From assembly GCF_047511655.1 (NCBI RefSeq), contig NC_133401.1:16924501-16988500 (forward strand): a stretch of DNA of 64,000 nucleotides, read 5' to 3'. This DNA is from Castor canadensis (Eukaryota > Chordata > Mammalia > Rodentia > Castoridae). Positions within the stretch are counted from its first letter, which is position 1. Every line of letters starts with the position of its first letter. Positions 56,281-64,000 of this stretch are shown one piece after another. A program made the translations under genes and the position numbers. The notes under the pieces are model-generated. The model did no database searches. It was given only the letters and a program-made list of their open reading frames with translations, and had not been told where the DNA came from.

Positions 56281-57290
56281 ATAATCTTTCAGTAAACTAC
56301 CTTTCTAATGTTTAGGCAGGACTGTTTAGTGGCAGGGCTGAGGTGCTATTTCTGAACTGGTGGTATGACTCAGTAGCCAAGCGTTCATTGATGTGCTCAT
56401 GGCTCCTAACCTGATCCCAAACATGGCTCAGATCAAGGGAAATGCACTGGAATCTCTTACAGAGGGACAAATTGTCTGCTTCTGGGCTGCTGCATTCACT
56501 ATAGAAGTTTCTCTTATTTTTGTACTAATGGTTGTAGGGACCTTTACAGCAATTGGGTATGGCAGGCTCCCACACTTGCTTTCCAAGCCCCCCAGTTTAT
56601 ATTCCTAGAGGCAACAAGTGTCCAGGCACAGAGGTGGTCCCCTGGGGTGGGGGGAGAGTGCAAACAAAGCATGGAGTTCTGCCTTGGAGGGGGAGAACTG
56701 AGGCACAGAGATACTCTATCTGCTTCAAGACCCTGAACAGCAGTCTGCATCCCTGTGGCATGGGAAGAGGCTCTGGAAATCACCTGACTCAGAGTGCCTG
56801 AGCTTGAGGTGCTCAGTCTCACCTGGAAGCAAACCCTGCTTGGATGCACTTTCTGGAGGTGGATCTCAGTGCTTTCAGACTGTACCTACTTGTTCATTAA
56901 CTTGTGGGGCAGGAGGTTGTGGAAATTTGTGATTCTGAGGGCATGGGTTTTTGGCTCTCAGTCCTGCCTGGCAGAAAACACATGAAGTTCCCAGAAGCAG
57001 GTCTGAGTGCTTTCTGACAAGCCCAGTATTTCACTTCCTTTTGTGACTGGGAACGTGGTGGAAATAGTATTATTCAGGGGGCCTGGTCTCAGGGCTCTCA
57101 GACCCACATGGCAGCAAACACTCACATCCAGGAGGCAGGTCCTGGAGGCTGAGTACTATGTCATCCTTAGCTGGGTGCTCTATCTCTACCATGACCTTCG
57201 GTACTGGGACTTGTTCCTTACCAGGAAGAGTTGGGCTATTGTGGCCTTCAGTATCTGAGCTACATGCTGCTTAAACTTCTCAGCAGCACC
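56281..57290 (-). mobile_element. probable L1 5' UTR with monomer-like repeats
   Basis: 56290-56400 matches the 5' UTR start of the previous L1 (GGCAGGGCTGAGGTGCTATT against 53630-53700). From 56810 a unit of about 140 bp occurs two and a half to three times. Strand is taken from the flanking L1 pieces. Confidence 0.5.
56810..57190. repeat. three diverged tandem units of about 140 bp
   Basis: CTGGAAGCAAACCC ... CTCAGTGCTTTCAGAC (56823), CTGGCAGAAAACAC ... GAGTGCTTTCTGAC (56968) and ATGGCAGCAAACACTC (57108) recur at about 140-bp spacing with similar intervening sequence. Confidence 0.7.
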
Positions 57291-57929
57291 ACATCAGACC
57301 CTCTCCCTGTCTATGACTCCCTCTCATGGCTGTGACACTGTCCAGACACTGTGGCAGACTGACCGAAGACTCCCTGAGCTTTGATTGTTCCTTATTTTCA
57401 AGTCTGAAGAGTAGACCAGTCTCAACACTCAAGATGACTCTTCAAGGATTATTCCTTTTATTGATGCAAGATAACTCTTCTCAAGATGACTCCTTGTTAT
57501 AACTCTCCAATATAGAGGGAGTGACAAAATATCTTTCTTCACCTAAGCTAGCCTTTCATACCACAGCAGTAACTGTCTTGCCAGATCCTGCACTGATGTT
57601 GAGGCTTGATGAAATTGTGAATTTTTTGCGCAGCTAGAATTGCTAGTCTCCTATCAGGACCAGTTATCTTACCTTGTGATTTCATCTTTGATTCCCTCTA
57701 CCCCCCAAGGAGCCAGGAATGAAACATGGGGGAATTTTCTGCTTCTCTCTCTTTTTTTTCCACCATGCTTTTCAACTGTTCTTATACTTCTTTCATGATT
57801 CCTGATCATCTTCCTCTCTTTTCCTCTTCAAAATATAGTTTCTCATTTGTTACATGGCTCTCCACATTCATGAATTCAAAACAGAGGATGCTTCAAACAA
57901 CTAACTACCTTGCCCTACCTTCTCAAGGT
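57291..57929. other. unassigned sequence before duplicated block B
   Basis: No element recognised. AAGATGACTC and AAGATAACTC recur near 57430-57490, a local short repeat. Confidence 0.3.
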
Positions 57930-58339
57930 TTGGGGAAAGCTAGGTTATATTATAACTTTAGTGACCATGAACTCTGAGAGTCATATTAGGATGGATTGCA
58001 ATATGACTCTGACTGAATACAAACACAATGTCTTTAAGAGTATGCTGAATTGAAAAGAATGGTTCTTTCTTGGCTTTTGGCTTTCAATTTTTGGGATGTT
58101 TACCATATCTGACAAACTTACCCCACAATTTACAAGCAATATGTTTTTGTATTTATCCTCTTATTTTGCTGACTCCCTAACCAAGGGCTTAGGTTTATTT
58201 TGAGTACTGAGGGCTTCAAAGCCTTGTAGGAGTGATGTTTACCTACAGATGGAATTGTTTTTCTTGGGGTGGCTCCCATCTCTGTTCCTGGACTAGACGG
58301 TTATGCCCAGGAAGAAAGCCCAGTTTTCCCTCTGAGGAG

Positions 58340-59265
58340 TTGTTGGGAAACATCTGGAACCAAACACTAGAGTTTGGTGGGAGTGCAGTGTGAGGCATTT
58401 GTATTTAAGGATGAAGTTAAGGTATCTATGGCCCCACCTCAGTCCTGGGCCTTGACATGCATGGGTTTCCAAGGTCCAGCACTTAGAGCACTGGGCACTT
58501 ACATCTCTTTGTCCAGCTGACTTCAGTTCCCACCAAACTAACAACCTCTTACTTGGAACTGCTTCAGAAACATTTAGGGATTGAAAAGCTTGTTTCTTAT
58601 CTGTCCTTGGGTTCTGATTGCAGGACTGGGTGCTCTGGGGCTGCAGGAAGCCCCCAGGGGAGCTGTCCAGTCAACACTGCTCAGAACAGGTGGTCAGGTA
58701 AATGTTGCCCTGCATTGGGGAAACCCAATCACATTGTTGATTGTCCCCAGATAAGAGTGGGGTGCAGGGCTTCATTCCAGGGCTCATCCTAGAGTCAGGC
58801 ACTTTCCAGTGCTAAGAGCAGACTATTCCGCACCCTGTACCACTTTCTCCCCTTCTGGTTCTTCTGTTGTCCAGGTCACTTTCTCTGTCTTTGCTCAACC
58901 TCTGTGACTCTTCTCTCCTGTTATTCTGACTTTTCAATCTTTTTCAGTTTTCTAATGGCATACAAAATAATAATATAGAAATATTTGTTATTGAGAATGT
59001 TATTGGGGACTAGAGATCACCCAGTGAGAGCTTATATCTTCAACACATATCCCCCATCCACAAAGGTAACAGCCTTTACATTTTAGTGTTTATAGTTTCC
59101 TATAATTCTATATAGTTACATACATATAAATATGTGTACAGATAGGCCACATTTTTCTCTTATAATTAGATTAATACCACACACATCTCCTTGAAACCCT
59201 AAAGGAAACAGATACGTCTTTGGACTGCATTGATTTCCATTTTATGGATAAATTAATTCTATTTT
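58340..59265. other. copy B segment with no counterpart in copy A
   Basis: About 0.9 kb of unassigned DNA between shared blocks. In copy A the flanks lie within about 15 bp (46290-46303), so A has lost it or B has gained it. Confidence 0.55.
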
Positions 59266-59267
59266 TC

Positions 59268-59460
59268 TTTTTTTTGATGGTACTGGGGTTTGAACTCAGG
59301 GCTTACACCTTGAGTTACTCCACCAGTCCTTTTTTGTGATGAGTGTTTTTGAGATAGGGTCTTGTGCACTATTTGCTTAGGCTGGCTTTGAACCATTATC
59401 CTCCTGATATCTGCCTCCTGAGTAGCTAAGATTATAGGTGTGAGCCACCAGTACCTGGTT
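59268..59460 (-). mobile_element. dimeric SINE with internal deletion (shared with copy A)
   Basis: Complement of a B1-like and tRNA-like dimer lacking the same stretch (GGGCTTACACCTTGAG) as the SINE at 46303-46504. Confidence 0.8.
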
Positions 59461-59764
59461 TTATTTAATCTTTTGAAAGTCATTTATTTGGAGGAAAACC
59501 AAGACATTGTTGATGGGATGTTCAGGGGACCTCCGGGAATGGCACCCCATTGCACCCCCACTGCCTAATGGAGCACAGCCCTGTAAACCTTCAGCCTATA
59601 TTGTCTGCTTCCACAGTCCTGGTGGCCTGGGGCCGTTTTCCCAGACAAAATACAAGTGGTGAGGATCAGAGTGGAGTGAAAAAGTCCTGTGGAGCTATGG
59701 CTTTTCTGTATAACTGAAGACACTGGCACTTCTCAGAAAAAGTGAGCAGAGCCGAGCCCCAGCA

Positions 59765-59851
59765 GTTCAGGGGTGTGTGTGGGGTCTGCTGAAGTTCAGG
59801 GGTGTGTGTGGGGTCTGCTGAAGTTCAGGGGTGTGTGTGGGGTCTGCTGAA
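59765..59851 (+). repeat. 29-bp tandem repeat, three exact copies
   Basis: Unit GTTCAGGGGTGTGTGTGGGG plus TCTGCTGAA, three times without a mismatch. Copy A has the unit once (near 50085), so it was triplicated after the segmental duplication. Confidence 0.95.
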
Positions 59852-59943
59852 GTTCCACCTAGGACCCAGTTGCACAAAACAGGCAAGACCACTCGAACCA
59901 CAGGCTGAAGAAGAGCTGACTGTCTCACTTAGGCCCAAGGGAT

Positions 59944-60240
59944 TTTTTTTGGGGGGGGCATTCTTGAGTGAACTCAGAGCTTCCTGCTTGCTAGGCAGGT
60001 GCTCTACCACTTGAGCTATGTCCCCAGCCCTTTTTTGCTTTAGTTATTTTTCAGGTTTCTGCCTGAGACTACCTACAGCCACCTGAGTAGCTGGGATCAC
60101 AGGTGTGGGCCACCAAACCCAGATGATTGATTGGGGTCTTGCTAACTTTTTTTTGCCTGGGCTAACCTTGAACTGCAATCTGCCTTGTCACTGCCTCCTG
60201 AGTAGCTGGGATTGTAGGCATGAACACTGCACCCTGCCTT
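59944..60240 (-). mobile_element. trimeric SINE (B1-like, B1-like, tRNA-like)
   Basis: Complement of two B1-like units and GACATAGCTCAAGTGGTAGA. The direct repeat CAAGGGA(T/C)TTT flanks it (59937 and 60244). Absent at the corresponding place of copy A (50205). Confidence 0.8.
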
Positions 60241-62227
60241 ACACAAGGGACTTTAATCTAGGGGGTGACAAAAAGAAGAGGCCAGTGCCATTGAAAGAAA
60301 TGTCATATTTCTCAATCTGCTAAAAGTGAGAGGGCAGCGTGGGGTGCAGGGCCACAAAGGAAGCACCAGGTGAGCTGAGGAGGCAGGAGCAGAAGTGAGG
60401 GCAAAGACAGAGCCCTTGTTGTGTTTTCCGTGGGACAGGCAGGCCTAGGTTTGATGACATTCCATTAACGTAATGTCAACAGCTCTGGGTATAGGAATAG
60501 TTGCTAATTGTGTGGTTCCTGGATCCGGGTTGATTTAGGTCAGTGGAAAGTTGTTTCAGTGTCTGAGAGTTAGAAAAGGAGTTGCCTTGGAACCTGATAT
60601 CTGTATTGCAGGGGAAATGTAGAGATTTTGGTTATGAGTTAGGCCTTGAGATTTGTAGACACCCAAAAGAGAAAGACTCTAAGAAAACACAAAACACCAT
60701 TCCAGTTGGAAAGGCACAAAAGAGCCACGAAAATCAGGAGTGATATAGGATTGTAGACTGAATCCTGGAACAGGAAGTGGTCATTAGGGGAAACGCAAAA
60801 AGATTAGCCAAGCGTGCAGATTAGTTAATAGTATTGTGTCAATGTTAGTTTCCTCATTTCAAGAATTTTATCAGGATTATGTAAAGTGTTACATTAGGGG
60901 AAGCTGTGTGAATGACAGATAGATGCTCTGTCCTGTCTACATAGCTGTTTTGTAATTCTGGAATTATTTCAGAAAAGTAAATTGTAAAATGTTTTAAATG
61001 ATACATACAACAATACAGCATTAGACTCCTTAATGATCACATCAGGGTGTCCTATAAGCCTCTTCATGCCTGAAGTTGCAATTACAATCTCCTCCTCCTC
61101 TCAGTACTAGATATCTTGGCTCCTTTTTTGTGGCCTGGGATAGTCTTTCTGAGCTGTGTGCAGATAGGTATGGGAATCCCTGGTGCACAGGTGTAATGAC
61201 ACCACTACTCCTATGATAATGACCGGTTGTCGGGCCAGGTGTAAGAGCAAAGGTGGGCTGATGAGTCCTAGCATGTGATGGGTGGGGTGTTGAATGCACA
61301 GGGAGGCAAAGGTACCAGCCCTTCTTCTAATCCAGAGAAGTTACTGGCACAATGTCAACCAACAGTAGACTCGCAGCACTCTCACCCAGTCCATGACATG
61401 TGGGACTTTCTTGATAGGAACTCATTTGGGACCACTCCAGGGACTTGGCAAACACCTCAACACTCTTGGGTGACAGGGTCCTGGTTCAATTTCTTTCCTG
61501 ACAGTGGAAGTCTTTAAAGATAGGTGGATTTGGTCAGAATGACTGAAAGCATTTGCTGTAATGAAAAAGCAAAATTACTGTAACACTTAAATAGATCATT
61601 TTGCTGACAAACCTTGATTCGTGGAGCATAATTTACAAAGCATCATTCTATTTATCAGTGACTTAAAGAATAACAATCATTCTTTTCCTCACATGCATAC
61701 TTTGGGCAGGTCTCAGTGGGGAAGGCTCATTTCTGCTTTACACAATGGTGATGCAGGGACTGACTCTTCTGGATGATTTACTACCAGAGTGGCTCATTTG
61801 TGTCTTGGAAAGCTGGTGCTGGGTGTTATTTGGGTGTTCTGCTTAGTGGTCCTGGTTCCTCTCCACTTGTGGCTTTCCACTGGGCTGCCTAATAGCCAGG
61901 CAGCTGAGCACCATGAGCAAGTTTTCCTAGAAGCTTAGTCAGTAGCCATGAGTCTTATGGTCTGTCCTTGGAAATTAGTCCTTGGCCATGGAAACCATGT
62001 CACTGTCATGAAAATTATGAGCTATTGGAGTCCTATTTAGAAAGTGATTGCATATCCCTTTTATCACACTCTACTTTGCAAGCCCAGATCTAAAAGGAAG
62101 GTATTTGATTCCACCTTTCAATGGAAAAAAGGAAAAAGGAGAAACACATCCAGGAAAACATCTCATCTTAAAAATACTTTACAGCAGAGTCGCCGGTGCC
62201 CAGACGGCTTGGGAAGATGTGGACCAG

Positions 62228-63356
62228 GTGAGCTTCGTGGTACCGCGGTACTCCCACAGACAAGCCTGGGCCAGAGCAGCATAGCCCCATGGACAGACTG
62301 ACCTCCACCTGGGGAAAAAAAGAGAAACTGAGTAATAAGCAATAAGAACAAATAAGACACGCTGGAAAGAGGGTGGGGCGCCCTGAGCACTGAAGATTGG
62401 GGGAAGGGAACCCTTCCAGGACTGTAAATAAACAAGCTGGGTGGGATGGAGAGCCTCTGGCGGGAGAGGGGGTGTGCGCCCAGCACCAGGAGCGGGAAAG
62501 CTTGTGAGAGTGGTGGCGGGAGGAAAACTCCACAGGAGAGGAGGGAAGACCCACTTCCCACGTGAGCTGTAAACAAACATGGCGGCTGGCAGGAGCAGCA
62601 GCACCGCCCAGTAATCAGGAGCAGGAAAGCTTGTGAAAGTGGCAGTGGGAGGAAAACTTCACAGGAGAGGGAGGAAGACCCATTTCCCATGTGAACTGTA
62701 AAGAAACACGCAGGCCTGAGAAAGCGAGTGCAGTGTCACCTTTCCCAGTGTGCTTGGACAGGGGAAAGCTTGTAGCAGAGGCTCACGCATAGGAGAAATC
62801 TGAGCAAATAAAGCCTGCAGGGCCAGGTGAGTGCTAAGCTCACCTCTGAGATCTGCATAAATAATGCCTCCAGCAACAGCAGGCTGACAGCAGTGGGCAC
62901 GAAAGCCACAGCTGCAGATACCATTCTCAGAACTGTCTCCAGACTCTTTTTTTTCTTTGTCTCCCTACCTTTGATGAGAGAACAACCGAATTACACCTGC
63001 AAGCTGAAAAACTTACTGAAACTGTATTGCATTTGAACTTGGGACACTTGGTGGGGTTTTTATTGTGCGTGTGTGTGTAGTTTTGTTCTTCTTTATGCGT
63101 CCCCTTTGATGAGACAACTACAGAACAACATCTGAGGCACCATCTCCAGGATTGGAGACTGAGACTTCACTGCATTTGAACTTGGAGGTTTTTTGGTTTT
63201 TTGGTTTTTTAAAATTTTCTATTTTTTCATTTTATTTTAATACATTTTTATAAATAGAATTTTCTTTCATTTACTTATTTTTTATTTTTATTCTTACCTT
63301 TACTTTTTTTATTTTTGATTTTCAATCCTCTCTCTGTCTCTCTAATGTCTGTTCAG
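62228..63356 (+). other. putative intron in L1 5' UTR (retained here)
   Basis: CAG|GTGAGC donor at 62228 and pyrimidine tract plus GTTCAG acceptor ending at 63356. The flanking bases GGACCAG and CTTACGGTCG match exactly the two sides joined at 14204/14205 except one base. Length 1129 bp, longer than in module 1 because of an internal 129-bp duplication. Confidence 0.8.
62487..62709 (+). repeat. 129-bp tandem duplication in L1 5' UTR
   Basis: CAGGAGCGGGAAAGCTTGTG ... GAGCTGTAAACAAACA (62487-62579) and CAGGAGCAGGAAAGCTTGTG ... GAACTGTAAAGAAACA (62616-62708), spaced 129 bp. Module 1 has the unit once (12646-12740). The spacing is a multiple of three and leaves the antisense frame open. Confidence 0.85.
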
Positions 63357-63588
63357 CTTACGGTCGATTAGTACACTAAAGCTCCCTGTTTATACCTTTG
63401 AAATCTTCTTGTCTGACACCTTGTTCTGTTTTCTCCCTCCAGTTTGTGTATTTGTTTTTCCCATTTCTTTAACTTCTTGCTTTCCATCTCAGCTCACCCT
63501 TCCATTCTAAATATTACCATTGTTATTATTACAAGCTAGAAAATACTTAATTGCACACAGCACAGGGACAGTAACAACACCAAAGACA

Positions 63589-64000
63589 ATGATGGGAAGA
63601 CAGAAAAAACAGGGAAACCAGTTTCCCCACAGCAAAAAATTAGTACAGGAACCAGAGGGGAATGAAAAAAACAGGTACTCAGATCCAGACTCCAACAAAA
63701 TGAAGATAAACTATGCCAAAGGACCCAATGAAGCCCACAAGAATAATTTAAAAGAAGACATACTACAGGTACTCAATGAAAATTTTATAGAGATGATACT
63801 GGATGGGGTCAACCAAAATGTACAGGAGACACTCAAGAAATTCCAAGGCAACAAAAATAGAGAATTTGAAAAAACAAAAGAAGAAATAAAGGAAACCATA
63901 GAAGCACTGTATAAACACCAAAGTGAAAGAGAGAACATGATGAATAAACAGATAAATGAACTCAGGACAAAAATAGACAACATTAAAGAGGAAAACAGCT
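63589..64000 (+). CDS. L1 ORF1 protein, N-terminal part (open at window end)
   Basis: ATG at 63589 followed by ATG at 63592, then GRQKKQGNQFPHSKK as in the intact ORF1 at 14437. It is open for about 137 codons to the window edge, covering the basic N-terminus and the first part of the coiled coil. It contains the 8 bases missing from module 1. About 10 substitutions separate it from the 14437 copy over this length by eye. Whether this L1 is intact further on cannot be told here. Confidence 0.85.
   Translation, partial: MMGRQKKQGNQFPHSKKLVQEPEGNEKNRYSDPDSNKMKINYAKGPNEAHKNNLKEDILQVLNENFIEMILDGVNQNVQETLKKFQGNKNREFEKTKEEIKETIEALYKHQSERENMMNKQINELRTKIDNIKEENS

Larger units (their letters stand above)
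57930..62045 (+). repeat. segmental duplication, copy B
   Basis: Counterpart of copy A in direct orientation, about 10-12 kb away. The best-preserved part is 60250-61530 (GCGTGGGGTGCAGGGCCACA, AAGCACCAGGTGAGCTGAGG). It lacks the inverted L1 of copy A and has gained a SINE (59944-60240) and a 29-bp triplication. The similarity stops at 62045 in the middle of L1-derived sequence that continues in copy A. Confidence 0.85.
62188..64000 (+). mobile_element. third young L1, 5' part, runs off the window
   Basis: Starts within the 5' UTR, about 200 bp short of the L1 start, at AGTCGCCGGTGCCC. Then come a retained intron-like segment (62228-63356), the rest of the 5' UTR and the start of ORF1. It is close to the L1 modules at 12149 and 13963. 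Its far end is outside the window. Confidence 0.88.

Overview
The window is mammalian nuclear DNA and reads as intergenic sequence almost entirely built from retrotransposons. No host gene, functional RNA gene or CRISPR array could be supported. The SINEs point to a rodent: tRNA/ID-like units are fused to 7SL/B1-like units in dimers and trimers, and free ID-like units also occur. A castorimorph rodent such as beaver is my guess from SINE style; it is unverified.

Layout. 1-9 kb: SINEs, MaLR (ERVL-type) LTRs on the minus strand, one of them split by an L1 tail, a two-LTR MaLR provirus (about 5586-8075, minus), and a clean solo LTR at 8335-8690 with a perfect 6-bp target duplication. 9-12 kb: SINEs and decayed minus-strand L1 pieces. 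12149-19466: the centrepiece, a composite L1 in one 18-bp target duplication inside an older L1. It holds a first L1 5' end (5' UTR plus start of ORF1) joined to a second L1. The second has an intact ORF1, an ORF2 with several lesions, and a 5' UTR lacking a segment bounded by GT...AG in its relatives, i.e. the footprint of a spliced L1 RNA. 19.9-23.8 kb: remnant of one ERV (PBS-like site, decayed RT), itself hit by an L1 tail. 25084-31304: a second ERV with both LTRs, tRNA-Pro-like PBS, pol and env remnants, and no visible gag. 31-39 kb: old L1s, SINEs, two adjacent MaLR LTRs. 39-46 kb: mostly unassigned, SINE-poor. 45.9-62.0 kb: a diverged direct segmental duplication (copy A about 45930-52040, copy B about 57930-62045) separated by decayed minus-strand L1s; copy A contains an L1 with a 5' inversion typical of twin priming. 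62188-64000: a third copy of the young L1 family, unspliced 5' UTR, with ORF1 open to the window edge.

The genes do not form a pathway. What works together here is retrotransposon biology: the three young L1 copies (12149, 13963, 62188) let one read promoter, splice sites, ORF1 and ORF2, and show how spliced and chimeric RNAs were copied back into the genome. Element boundaries were placed by eye and may be off by 5-30 bp; family names are from recognition, not database search.
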